A DNA stretch of 64,000 nt from Roseovarius sp. M141 (GTDB taxonomy: Bacteria; Pseudomonadota; Alphaproteobacteria; Rhodobacterales; Rhodobacteraceae): contig NZ_VCNH01000008.1 of assembly GCF_024355225.1 (NCBI RefSeq), positions 2,418,001 to 2,482,000 on the forward strand, in the 5' to 3' direction. The notes under the pieces were generated by a model, which saw only the letters and a program-made list of their open reading frames with translations, made no database searches and had not been told where the DNA came from. Positions 1 through 8,586 of this stretch are shown piece after piece; the first letter of the stretch is position 1, and each line of letters opens with the position of its first letter. Made by a program: the position numbers and the translations under genes.

Positions 1-1
1 G

Positions 2-2029
2 GCGGTCGTGACCTCCGCCGATCTGGGCCTTCCCGAGGACGAAAGCCTGCGCGACGTGCAGGACAACTGCATGGCGCGCGGCAAGGTGCTGTATGACGGC
101 CACGCCGTCGCCGCCGTCGCCGCCAAGGACATGGTGACCGCCAAGGCCGCGCTGAAACTGATCAAGGTGGACTACACACCCCTGCCCCATGTCACCGAGG
201 TAGACGAGGCTATAAAGGTAGACGCGCCCGTGGTCCAAGAAGCGCGCGCCGACGACTCCGTGCCCGAGGGTAGCAGCCCCAACGTCACGCATTATTGCGA
301 ATTCGGGCATGGCGATCTGGAGGCCGGTTTTGCCAGCGCCGACAAGATCATCGAGCGCAGCTTTACCACAGCCGCAACCCATCAGGGGTATATCGAGCCG
401 CACGCCTGCCTTGCCACCTTCGGCAATGACGGCAAGGCCGATCTGTGGTGCTGCACCCAAGGTCAGTTTTTTGTGCGCGAGCTGTGCGCCGGCATCATGG
501 AGATGGAAGCCAGCCAACTGCGCGTGACAGCCTCCGAAATCGGTGGCGGCTTCGGCGGCAAGACGACGGTGTTCATCGAACCTGTCGCGCTGGCCCTGTC
601 CCGCAAGGCCGGCCGCCCGGTCAAGATCGTAATGAGCCGCGTCGACGTCTTTCGCGCCACCGGACCCACCGTGTCGTCCTCGATGGATGTGCGCATCGGC
701 ATGACCAAGGATGGCCGCATCACCGCAGGCGAGGCCAAGCTGCGCTATCAGGGCGGCGCGTTTCCCTGCGTCACCGTCGATATGGGCGCCCAAGCTGCCT
801 TTGCCGCCTACGACATGGAGGCTGTGCGCACCCAGGGCTGGAACGCGCTGACCAACCGCCCCAAGGAGGCCGCATACCGCGCACCCGGCGCACCGATGGC
901 GATCTACGCGGTGGAAAGCGTGGTCGACGAACTGTGCCAGGAATTGGATCTGGACCCGCTGGACGTGCGCCTGAAAAACGCCGCCGACGCGGGCACCAAA
1001 GCCTCCTACGGCGTAACCTTCGACCAGATCGGCCTGCGCGCCACGCTGGAAGCCGCCAAGGAGCACGCGCACTACCACGCGCCGCTGGGCGAAAATCAGG
1101 GCCGCGGCCTTAGCTGTGGGTTCTGGTTCAACTTCGGCGGCAACACCTGCGTATCGCTGAACGTCAACAGCGACGGCACAGTCGGCGTGACCGAGGGCAA
1201 CCCCGATATCGGAGGCAGTCGCGCGTCGATCTCGATGATGGCCGCCGAAGAGATGGGCATCCCCTACGAAAAGGTCCGCACCGTCATCACTGACACCAAC
1301 AGCCTTGGTCACAACGACGTCACCGACGGCAGCCGCGTGACCTTTGCCGTGGGCCTTGCCACAATCGAGGCCGCGCGCGCCGCGATCCGCGTGATGTGCA
1401 GCCGCGTGGCGAAAATCTGGGGCATCGACGAGGATGCGGTCGTCTGGGAGGATGGCGCCGCCAAACCTTCTGGCCCGAACGCGGGCGATTTCGAGCCGAT
1501 GACACTGGCCGACATCGCCGCCATCGCGTCTGAAACCGGCGGGCCGATCGCGGGCCATCACGAGGTCAACGCCGAGGGCGCGGGCGTCAGCTTTGGTGTG
1601 CATCTGGCCGATGTGGAGGTCGATCCCGAGACAGGCGCGACGCAGGTATTGCGCTACACCGTCTTTCAGGACGCGGGCAAGGCCGTGCATCCCGACTATG
1701 TCGAAGGCCAGATGCAGGGCGGCGCGGTTCAGGGCATTGGCTGGGCGCTGAACGAGGAATATATCTATGGCGAGGATGGCCGCCTGCAAAACGCGGGCTT
1801 TCTCGATTATCGCATTCCGGTGGCCTCGGACCTACCCAATATCGACACGGTAATCCTGGAGATCCCCAACCCCGGCCACCCCTACGGCGTGCGCGGTGTG
1901 GGCGAAACACCGATTGTCCCGCCCCTCGCCGCCCTGTCGAACGCGGTCAGCCGCGCGGTGGGCGTGCGCCTGCACGAATTGCCGATGTCGCCGCCCAAGA
2001 TCCTCAAGGCGATCACGGCAAAGGGCTGA
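2..2029 (+). CDS. Molybdopterin-binding large subunit of a xanthine dehydrogenase/aldehyde oxidase family hydroxylase (5' truncated)
   Basis: Catalytic large subunit of a molybdenum hydroxylase, which hydroxylates aldehydes or N-heterocycles with water-derived oxygen. The frame is open to the window edge and the first residues read like the middle of the a/b-hammerhead domain, so the true start lies upstream; about 675 residues are present. Visible signatures are the glycine-rich GGGFGGKT stretch of the first Moco-binding domain and a C-terminal GVRGVGE motif holding the catalytic glutamate of the family. The substrate cannot be read from sequence, and the FAD and 2Fe-2S subunits are not in the window. 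A MoaD/ThiS-like gene follows after 4 bases and is probably co-transcribed. Confidence 0.9.
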   Translation, partial: AVVTSADLGLPEDESLRDVQDNCMARGKVLYDGHAVAAVAAKDMVTAKAALKLIKVDYTPLPHVTEVDEAIKVDAPVVQEARADDSVPEGSSPNVTHYCEFGHGDLEAGFASADKIIERSFTTAATHQGYIEPHACLATFGNDGKADLWCCTQGQFFVRELCAGIMEMEASQLRVTASEIGGGFGGKTTVFIEPVALALSRKAGRPVKIVMSRVDVFRATGPTVSSSMDVRIGMTKDGRITAGEAKLRYQGGAFPCVTVDMGAQAAFAAYDMEAVRTQGWNALTNRPKEAAYRAPGAPMAIYAVESVVDELCQELDLDPLDVRLKNAADAGTKASYGVTFDQIGLRATLEAAKEHAHYHAPLGENQGRGLSCGFWFNFGGNTCVSLNVNSDGTVGVTEGNPDIGGSRASISMMAAEEMGIPYEKVRTVITDTNSLGHNDVTDGSRVTFAVGLATIEAARAAIRVMCSRVAKIWGIDEDAVVWEDGAAKPSGPNAGDFEPMTLADIAAIASETGGPIAGHHEVNAEGAGVSFGVHLADVEVDPETGATQVLRYTVFQDAGKAVHPDYVEGQMQGGAVQGIGWALNEEYIYGEDGRLQNAGFLDYRIPVASDLPNIDTVILEIPNPGHPYGVRGVGETPIVPPLAALSNAVSRAVGVRLHELPMSPPKILKAITAKG

Positions 2030-2033
2030 GCCG

Positions 2034-2279
2034 ATGGTCGCTGTCAAACTCTGGGGGTCATTGCGCGATCACGCCGAGGGTCAAGAGGTGGTTGAGGTCG
2101 AGGCCAGCAATTTCAAGGAATTGCTGGACGCCCTGGCCGCCAAGTATCCGGGGCTGAAGCCACAGATCGACCGCGGGGTATCCCTCGCGGTCGATGGGCT
2201 GGTCTATCGCAATTCGTGGTTTACGGAGGTGAAGCCGGATAGCGAAGTGGTGTTGATGCCGTATATGAAGGGCGGATGA
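2034..2279 (+). CDS. MoaD/ThiS-family small sulfur-carrier-like protein
   Basis: An 81-residue beta-grasp protein ending in Gly-Gly, the terminus that is adenylated and thiocarboxylated in MoaD (molybdopterin synthase small subunit) and ThiS. The ATG at 2034 lies 4 bases after the stop of the hydroxylase large subunit; a longer frame starting at 1896 only overlaps that gene and is rejected. Position beside a Moco enzyme suggests a role in cofactor supply or sulfuration for that enzyme. This may be a dedicated paralogue rather than the housekeeping moaD, because moaE is not adjacent. Family assignment is good; the exact role is inference. Confidence 0.75.
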   Translation: MVAVKLWGSLRDHAEGQEVVEVEASNFKELLDALAAKYPGLKPQIDRGVSLAVDGLVYRNSWFTEVKPDSEVVLMPYMKGG

Positions 2280-2471
2280 ATTTGTCGGACGGTGGGGTCT
2301 TTTCCCGCCGTCGATATATGCGATCGCAGGCCGTGTTTACAAATCGCGACACGCCTGACGCTCTGCCCGACCCGCCTGATCACCATACCGCCGCAGTTTT
2401 GCCAAATCCGAATATTATTGGCGACTGATGCGGCCGGACTTGCTAAACTCGACGATGGGAGGAGCCTGCAA

Positions 2472-3194
2472 ATGCAGTCCCATGGCGATACGCATAGTCT
2501 GGTGATGATACGTTCGGTTCTCGTGATCGACGATCATCCTTTGTATTGCGATGCGCTGGCGTCGACATTGAAACGGATTTACCAGCTTCAGACGGTCAGG
2601 ACCGCGACAACCCTCAGTGATGCGCTGAAGTTGGTTGGGCCGCGCTTCATGCCGGATCTGGTCGTTCTGGATCTCAAACTGCCCGATGTCACCGGGCTGA
2701 GCGGGTTTCTGAAGATCAGGGACAAGATACCCGACGTGCCGGTTCTGGTCGTGTCCGCCATTTCTTCGGACGAAACGATACATGCCCTGATGCAGGCAGG
2801 CGCGGCGGGCTTCGTGCCCAAGGACGCTTCGCCAAAGGTATTGCAGAACGCGCTGACGATCGTTCGCGAGGGACAGAAATACCTGCCGCCAGGCTATACC
2901 GCGCCGTCCGGGCCATCAGGTGATACGCTTTCCACGTGCGAGATCGCCCGCAAGATCGCGGACCTGCCCCCGCAGCAGGCCCGTATCATGCAACTGATTT
3001 GTGCGGGCAAACCCAACAAGCAGATCGCCTATGAGATGTCCCTTGCCGAAGCGACGGTGAAGGCGCATATCACCGCGCTTTTACGGCGCCTTGGCGTTCA
3101 CAACCGCACGCAGGCGGCAGTTCTGGTCCGAAGTGCGCAGCTTGATCAGAGCGCCGAAAGCTCTGACGCCGATTTGCGCGCCCTGTTGAACTAA
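2472..3194 (+). CDS. Two-component response regulator, REC plus LuxR-type HTH
   Basis: A 240-residue NarL/FixJ-class response regulator. The receiver domain spans about residues 13-130, with acidic pocket IDD (19-21), phospho-acceptor Asp67 in VVLDLKLPD, and Lys near 117 in FVPKDAS. The LuxR-type HTH (NKQIAYEMSLAEATVKAH) lies near the C-terminus. The ATG at 2472 is chosen because a GGGAGGAG ribosome site ends 7 bases before it; the frame runs further upstream but without family similarity. It is followed by a FIST protein and a hybrid kinase, so the three likely form one signalling unit. The layout recalls FlhR/RfdR and ErcS/ExaE-type regulators of C1 and alcohol oxidation; that link is inference from context. 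Confidence 0.88.
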   Translation: MQSHGDTHSLVMIRSVLVIDDHPLYCDALASTLKRIYQLQTVRTATTLSDALKLVGPRFMPDLVVLDLKLPDVTGLSGFLKIRDKIPDVPVLVVSAISSDETIHALMQAGAAGFVPKDASPKVLQNALTIVREGQKYLPPGYTAPSGPSGDTLSTCEIARKIADLPPQQARIMQLICAGKPNKQIAYEMSLAEATVKAHITALLRRLGVHNRTQAAVLVRSAQLDQSAESSDADLRALLN

Positions 3195-3200
3195 CCCGCG

Positions 3201-4370
3201 ATGGAGGACAGCACCACTGATAGTCACCCGGCCAGCAAGATCGTCGGTGTGGGCGTATCGCGGGCCGACAATGCGGATCAGGCCATGCGCGAAGCAGTGG
3301 TCGCGCTGCCGGATACCGGAATCTGCTTTGCCTTGGTGTTCGTCCCCGAGCGGCTGGAACCCGACGCCGTCGCCGCCGCGCTGGCGCGCCACCTTCCCAC
3401 GACGCTGGCCTTCGGGTGCACCACTGCCGGGCAGATCACGCCCGAGGGCTACGAAAGCGACGCCTTGCTGATCGTCACCTTTCCGCGCGAGCATTTTCGC
3501 TGTTCCTCGTCGCTGATCCATCCGTTGAAACCCGTATCCATCGCCGCGACGGCGACAAAGGCGCGCCAACTTGCGACCCGGTTTCAAAAGACCGCCGGTT
3601 GGAACCGGTTTGCGCTTGTGCTCGCCGATGGGCTTTCGAAACAGGAGGATGTTCTGGTCGCCGCGCTTGAGGCGGGGCTGGACGACATGCCCGTCTTTGG
3701 CGGGTCCGCAGGGGGCGGCATGGCGTTCCGTTCAACCTTCGTGTTGCACGGCGACAGTTTCCACAGCAACGCCGCCCTGCTGATCCTGCTGGAGACCGAT
3801 CTTGCGTTCAACGGGATCGGTTTCAACCATTTCCTGCCCACGCAGCAGTGCATGGTAGTGACACAGGCCCTACCGGACGAGCGCGTTGTGCTGGAGCTCA
3901 ACGGCTCGCCTGCCGCTCAGGAATACGCGCGTCAAATCGGTTGCGAGATTGGCGATCTTTCGCCCCGCGTGTTCGCCGAAAACCCTATGTTGGTGCGTAG
4001 TCACACCGCATGGCACGTCCGTGCGATCCAGCAGGTGACCGAAAACGGCGGACTGTCGTTTCTGTGCGCCATCGACGACGGGCTGCTGCTGACGCTGGGG
4101 CGCAGCCGGGCGATCCTGGAGACGCTGGAAAGCGGTCTTTGCGTGCTTGGCCCGGACGGCCCGCATCCGGATCTGATCCTCGGGTTCGACTGTTTCCTGC
4201 GCAAGCTCGAGATCGAACAGAACGGGATCGTGCCGCAGGCGTCAGAAGTGTTGCGTCGGCACCGTGTCCTGGGCTTCAACACTTTCGGAGAGCAGCACCG
4301 TGGCGTCCATGTCAACCAGACCTTCGTTGGCGTCGCCTTTTTTGCACCACAAGGGGAAAATCCGTGCTGA
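3201..4370 (+). CDS. FIST domain (FIST_N/FIST_C) sensor protein
   Basis: A 389-residue protein with the FIST N and C domains, a ligand-sensing module found alone or fused to kinases. Recognisable segments include the N-terminal VGVSRADNADQAMREAV, the GCTTAGQITPEGY turn, the FGGSAGGGM segment and a C-terminal HVNQTFVGVAFF. No signal peptide or membrane segment is seen, so it should be cytosolic. It starts 6 bases after the response regulator and its stop codon overlaps the kinase GTG start, so the three genes are translationally coupled. It probably presents a small ligand to the kinase; the ligand is unknown (amino acids have been proposed for the family). Confidence 0.85.
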   Translation: MEDSTTDSHPASKIVGVGVSRADNADQAMREAVVALPDTGICFALVFVPERLEPDAVAAALARHLPTTLAFGCTTAGQITPEGYESDALLIVTFPREHFRCSSSLIHPLKPVSIAATATKARQLATRFQKTAGWNRFALVLADGLSKQEDVLVAALEAGLDDMPVFGGSAGGGMAFRSTFVLHGDSFHSNAALLILLETDLAFNGIGFNHFLPTQQCMVVTQALPDERVVLELNGSPAAQEYARQIGCEIGDLSPRVFAENPMLVRSHTAWHVRAIQQVTENGGLSFLCAIDDGLLLTLGRSRAILETLESGLCVLGPDGPHPDLILGFDCFLRKLEIEQNGIVPQASEVLRRHRVLGFNTFGEQHRGVHVNQTFVGVAFFAPQGENPC

Positions 4371-6625
4371 TCGACCGTAATCAGCCGCTGGAGATACAGG
4401 TCGAGAAACAGGCCCGCATCATCGACGCCCTGATCCTGCGCGCCAACCGTGCGCATGATTTCGGCGACTCGGCCTATGCGCTTTTTCAGTCCGCGGTATC
4501 GCTTCAGGACGAAGTTTGGGAGAAATCCAAGGATCTGGAACTTGCGCTCGACACGCTGGGCAAGGCCAGTGTCGAGCTGGAAACTGCGGAATTCGCCCGC
4601 GATCAGATGCAGCGCAATCTGGCCGATGTGCTGGACATGATGGAGGGCGGATTTGCGCTGTTCACCGCAGACAAGCTTCAGATTTGCAACGACATCTTCC
4701 AAACGCTGATCCCCGACATCGCGGCGCGGATCGTCCCCGGGCTGACTCTGGAAGCCTATTTTGAACTCCTGAACGGCAGCGCGCTGGCCACGCTCAACCA
4801 TGACCTTGCCACGCCGCCCGGCGCACGGGAGCAGACTCAGAAGCTCAGCCCAGGTGCGTCCTTTGTGCTGGCCCTGCCGCATGACCGGTGGTTTCAGGTC
4901 ATTTCGCGGCGCACCAGTTCCAACAGTACAGCGCTTTTGCAAACCGAAATTACCGGCATTGTCCGCAAGAACCGTCTGGAAAAAGACCGGCTGATCGATG
5001 AGCAGACGCATTTTCTGCAAGCGGCGTTTGACAACATGACCCAAGGGGTCTGCACGTTTTCCGCAGAAGGAACGCTTCTGATCCAGAACGCGGCATTCGG
5101 GGGGCTTCTGGGCCTGCCCTACCCACTGCGTCGCAAAGGAACGGCCTTTGCCCAGATCCTTGAGCATGTGACACGCAATCGCCTGTTGCAGGTCACGGGT
5201 CTCCGGCGCGACATCGAGGAAATGATCCTACGAATGCGCCGTGACGGCATGCTTCAGGACCGGATTCGGCAAATCGACGGCCGCGTTCTGGACCTTCACT
5301 TCAGCATGCTGCCCGATGGCGGCTTTATCGTGAACATCATGGATATCACCGCCGAAACCCAGACCACGGAATCGCTGGAGAAACGCGTTCAGGAAAGAAC
5401 CGCGGAACTCACGCAGGCCAATCTGCGCCTGCGCCAGCAGTATGAAGCGCAGGCAAGGGTCGAGGACGAGTTGCGCATCGCCAAGGAAGAGGCCGAAGCG
5501 GCAGTATCCTCCAAGACGCGTTTTCTGGCAGCGGCAAGCCATGATCTGCTCCAGCCGATCAACGCGGCAAAGCTGCTGATCTCGTCACTGGTCGAAGGCT
5601 CGCGCGGCAGCGGCATGCTTGAAACCGTCGAGCGGCTGGACCGCGCATTTAATTCTATCGAGAGCTTGCTGCACGCGCTTCTCGATATCTCCCGGCTGGA
5701 GTCGACAGGCACCGAAATTGCGCTGAGCGAATTTGAGATCGATCAGATCCTTCACCATGTCAGCGAGGATTGCGCGCCTCTGGCCGCTGAAAAATCCCTG
5801 CGCCTGTCGGTCGTGCCAAGCGGTCTGCGCGTGAAAAGCGATCAGCATTACCTGTTACGTTGCGTGCAGAACCTTGTCGTCAACGCGATTGAATATACCC
5901 CGAAAGGGCGCGTTTTGGTCGGTTGCCGACGGCGTGGCGGCAAGGCGGTGCTTGAGGTTTGGGATTCGGGCATCGGGATTTCCCGCAAGGACCAGAAGGT
6001 GATCTTCAAGGAATTCAGCCGTATCAATACCAGTGCCACCGGCCCCGGCATGGGGTTGGGGCTGTCGATAGTCGAACGGGCCTGCCGTCATCTTGGCCAC
6101 AGTATCAGTGTGCGCTCCAAGCCCGGTGTGGGGTCGGTGTTTTCGCTGGAACTGCCGATTGCGCAATCCGGCAGCGCGGCGCAAGGCGTTCGCTCGCGGA
6201 TGCCGTCGACGCCGCAGTTCGACATGGACCTGATCATCGTCGTGGTGGAGAACGACCCCGACGTCCTGTTCGCCACCACCCAAAAACTGGAAAGCTGGGG
6301 CGCCAGTGTGCTGGGTGCCCACGGCACGCAAGAAGCGATCCAACTGGTGCGCGAGATCGGCATGCCCCCCGACCTCATCCTGGCCGACTATCAGTTGGAC
6401 GATACGGATGACGGGATCAAAGCCATCACGGCGCTGCGCGATCTGGTGAAATCCGAAACCCCCGCGATCATGATTACCGCCGACCGCAGCGAATGGCTGT
6501 TGCAGGCGGGGCAGAACCATAATTTTTCGGTTCTGACGAAACCCGTGCATCTGTCACGTCTGCGCCCGCTCATTGATTGGAAGACACGCCCCGCCGGTCC
6601 ACAAGGCCAGCAAACGCAGACATAA
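4364..6625 (+). CDS. Soluble hybrid histidine kinase with C-terminal receiver (NahK/ErcS'-like)
   Basis: A 753-residue kinase without obvious membrane helices. It shows an N-terminal coiled region, PAS-like segments (about 85-190 and 225-330), a second coiled coil (about 345-385), HisKA with phospho-acceptor His393 in the HDLLQP variant of the H-box, HATPase_c (N box NLVVNAIEY, G boxes DSGIGIS and GMGLGLS) and a receiver domain with Asp675. The GTG at 4364 overlaps the FIST stop and has AAGGGG 7 bases upstream; the longer frame from 4010 lies inside the FIST gene and is rejected. The HDLxQP box is typical of NahK/ErcS'/FlhS-type kinases. It is likely the partner of the response regulator at 2472. 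Confidence 0.88.
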   Translation: MLIDRNQPLEIQVEKQARIIDALILRANRAHDFGDSAYALFQSAVSLQDEVWEKSKDLELALDTLGKASVELETAEFARDQMQRNLADVLDMMEGGFALFTADKLQICNDIFQTLIPDIAARIVPGLTLEAYFELLNGSALATLNHDLATPPGAREQTQKLSPGASFVLALPHDRWFQVISRRTSSNSTALLQTEITGIVRKNRLEKDRLIDEQTHFLQAAFDNMTQGVCTFSAEGTLLIQNAAFGGLLGLPYPLRRKGTAFAQILEHVTRNRLLQVTGLRRDIEEMILRMRRDGMLQDRIRQIDGRVLDLHFSMLPDGGFIVNIMDITAETQTTESLEKRVQERTAELTQANLRLRQQYEAQARVEDELRIAKEEAEAAVSSKTRFLAAASHDLLQPINAAKLLISSLVEGSRGSGMLETVERLDRAFNSIESLLHALLDISRLESTGTEIALSEFEIDQILHHVSEDCAPLAAEKSLRLSVVPSGLRVKSDQHYLLRCVQNLVVNAIEYTPKGRVLVGCRRRGGKAVLEVWDSGIGISRKDQKVIFKEFSRINTSATGPGMGLGLSIVERACRHLGHSISVRSKPGVGSVFSLELPIAQSGSAAQGVRSRMPSTPQFDMDLIIVVVENDPDVLFATTQKLESWGASVLGAHGTQEAIQLVREIGMPPDLILADYQLDDTDDGIKAITALRDLVKSETPAIMITADRSEWLLQAGQNHNFSVLTKPVHLSRLRPLIDWKTRPAGPQGQQTQT

Positions 6626-6683
6626 GTCTTTGGTGACACATGGCCCGCACCGCATAAACTGGACGCGAAGGTAGGAGCCGCCG

Positions 6684-7334
6684 ATGATGAGAGTCCCGAT
6701 CTGTCTACTGGTACTGCTATTGGGGACCAGCGCGCTGCACGCGGCTGAGCCTTATGATCTGATCTTCAGAACCGGTACGCTATCAGGCGTTCCCGCCGAC
6801 GATCAGCTGATCTATTCCCGTGCCATGACGTTGCTCGGAAACCCGCAGAGGGAGCAGGCAGGCACTGGTCTGATCGTGCTGAGTTTTGCTGCGGACGACA
6901 TGGCCGAACTCGATTTCCGCCAAGGCGATCGTCACCGGATAGTCGGGCTGTTTCCATCAACGGTGGGCAATCCACTGGCCATGTATTTCCTTGAGACGGT
7001 CATCAATGACATAGCGCGCGATACCGGGGGCAGCCCCTACTATATTCGCAACCGAATCAAGGAGTCGCTGCTTGAACCGGCAGAGATCACGGAGCTGGAG
7101 ACACAGGCTGGCGGGCAGAATATCACGGCCCACCAGATCATTTTGCGACCGTTTCAGGGCGACAGGCACCGTGACCGGATGCTGCTCTATGGCGATCTGG
7201 CGATGACGTTCACAATGTCGGATGACGTGCCGGGCTGGTATGCCTCTTTGGTGGCCGAAGTGCCCTCGGGCGATACCGCGCCGCCGCTCTATCGCAACAC
7301 GCTGACCTTGACTGATCCGGAGGCATCACAATGA
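6684..7334 (+). CDS. Exported protein of unknown function
   Basis: 216 residues with a clear signal peptide (MRVPICLLVLLLGTSALHA, cleavage near residue 20). The rest is a soluble periplasmic protein with mixed alpha/beta character and no cysteines in the mature part, so neither heme nor a disulfide can be argued. GGAG lies 8 bases before the ATG. The stop overlaps the ATG of the next exported protein (ATGA). Both follow the FIST-kinase triad and may be an output of it. I do not recognise a family; a periplasmic accessory of methylotrophy is a guess from context only. Confidence 0.75.
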   Translation: MMRVPICLLVLLLGTSALHAAEPYDLIFRTGTLSGVPADDQLIYSRAMTLLGNPQREQAGTGLIVLSFAADDMAELDFRQGDRHRIVGLFPSTVGNPLAMYFLETVINDIARDTGGSPYYIRNRIKESLLEPAEITELETQAGGQNITAHQIILRPFQGDRHRDRMLLYGDLAMTFTMSDDVPGWYASLVAEVPSGDTAPPLYRNTLTLTDPEASQ

Positions 7335-7681
7335 CACGGCTGGTACTTGCTCTTTGTGCTACATTGTTGACCGTTCCGGCAGGCGCGCAGACCGTCGCCC
7401 AATCGATCAACGACTATCCGACCGAGGCGCGGGCGGATTACGTCTTTGGCTGCATGGCGGCGAACGGTCAGGGGCGGGATACGCTGCGCAGATGCGCGTG
7501 CTCGATCGACCGGATCGCGTCGATCCTGCCCTACGAACAATATGTCGAGGCCGAAACCGTCCTGTCCATGCAGCAAACCGGGGGGGAGCGTATGTCGATC
7601 TTTCGCACCATGCGCATGGCACAGGATCTGGTGGCCGACCTGCGGCGCGCGCAGGCCGAGGCGGATATCATCTGCTTCTGA
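7331..7681 (+). CDS. Small exported protein of unknown function with conserved-looking cysteines
   Basis: 116 residues with a signal peptide ending near VPAGAQ and a compact helical mature domain. Four cysteines in the mature part (FGCMAA, RRCACS and the penultimate IICF) suggest disulfides. The ATG overlaps the stop of the preceding exported gene, so the pair is translationally coupled. It ends 9 bases before the convergent SoxYZ-like gene. I cannot name a family; small Cys-bearing exported proteins of this sort occur near PQQ-dependent methanol oxidation genes, but that is context only. Confidence 0.72.
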   Translation: MTRLVLALCATLLTVPAGAQTVAQSINDYPTEARADYVFGCMAANGQGRDTLRRCACSIDRIASILPYEQYVEAETVLSMQQTGGERMSIFRTMRMAQDLVADLRRAQAEADIICF

Positions 7682-7690
7682 AATCGGCGT

Positions 7691-8533
7691 TTACGATGAT
7701 GTGCCCTTGTCCAGCAGGTTCTCGAACACGTTGCCCTCGGTATCCTTGGCGCGGACCCGCAGCGCCGGGGCACCGTTATCGGTATACTCGAAACGGAACA
7801 CGGGGTTTTCACTAATGGAAATACCCCCCTCAATGGTAAACAGCATGTCGTCGCCCTGATAGACTTCGAGACGGTCGATGAAATGCGCGTTCATGAACAA
7901 ATGGGTGATCTGGTCGCGCTGAAACCCCGAATAGTTGGGATGGCGGATCATGATCTGCGCCTCCCGGCGATGCCCCGCAGCGGGCAAGTCGGCGGCAATA
8001 GGTTTGAGCCGCATCTGCCCCATGCCGACAAGAGCGGCCTCGGGATCCTTGGTCGCCGGAGCCGAACAGCCGCCCGACGCCTTGACAAACCGTCCCTGCA
8101 TATAGCTGCCCTGCTCGGTGTGCGCGATCACACGGACATTGGAATAGGTGTTCACCCGCACGCGCATCTCAAACTTCAGCGGCGACATGGCGGGGCCGAA
8201 AACCATCTCGGCGGCGAGCGGCGCTGGGTTTTCATCGATGACGATATCCATTTGCGTGATCACCGCGTCCTCATCGGTCTGGACGATCGAGACGGGAACC
8301 GTGGCCGCATCAAACGCCCGATAGGGCGCATCGACCGTGAAAAGCCCCGCGCCGTCCTGCAACGCCACGTCGCCAACGAGATCGCCGCGCAGTTCCTCCC
8401 AGCTGGGCGACTCGGTCAGCGGATTCTCGACCGGACCATCGGCTGCAAACGCGCCGACGGCGGACAGTGCGAAAAGTGCGGCGAGGACGATGGTTTTGAT
8501 GACGACTCTCCCATGCAATATACAATCGCGCAT
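7691..8533 (-). CDS. Quinoprotein dehydrogenase-associated SoxYZ-like carrier protein
   Basis: A 280-residue fusion resembling SoxY joined to SoxZ, matching the family known as quinoprotein dehydrogenase-associated SoxYZ-like carrier (TIGR04557 type). A signal peptide lies at about residues 12-31 (ALFALSAVGAFAA). The SoxY-like half ends with KASGGCSAP, in which Cys156 corresponds to the sulfur-carrying cysteine of the SoxY GGCGG tail; the SoxZ-like half follows (IMIRHPNYSGFQRD, the canonical SoxZ opening is similar). The start is uncertain because upstream SD support is weak. It lies 53 bases downstream of the M16C peptidase at the end of the pqq operon. Its proposed partner, a SoxH-like metallohydrolase, is at 29572-30606. 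Confidence 0.85.
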   Translation of the reverse strand: MRDCILHGRVVIKTIVLAALFALSAVGAFAADGPVENPLTESPSWEELRGDLVGDVALQDGAGLFTVDAPYRAFDAATVPVSIVQTDEDAVITQMDIVIDENPAPLAAEMVFGPAMSPLKFEMRVRVNTYSNVRVIAHTEQGSYMQGRFVKASGGCSAPATKDPEAALVGMGQMRLKPIAADLPAAGHRREAQIMIRHPNYSGFQRDQITHLFMNAHFIDRLEVYQGDDMLFTIEGGISISENPVFRFEYTDNGAPALRVRAKDTEGNVFENLLDKGTSS

Positions 8534-8586
8534 TATAGCATTTTTCTTCGGCTAAATATACTACTCCCAAAGGAGCGGTCGCGCCG

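Noticed and set aside
4010..4363. N-terminal extension of the hybrid kinase
   Set aside because: This part is the FIST gene in another frame; the GTG at 4364 has a ribosome site and starts the kinase similarity.
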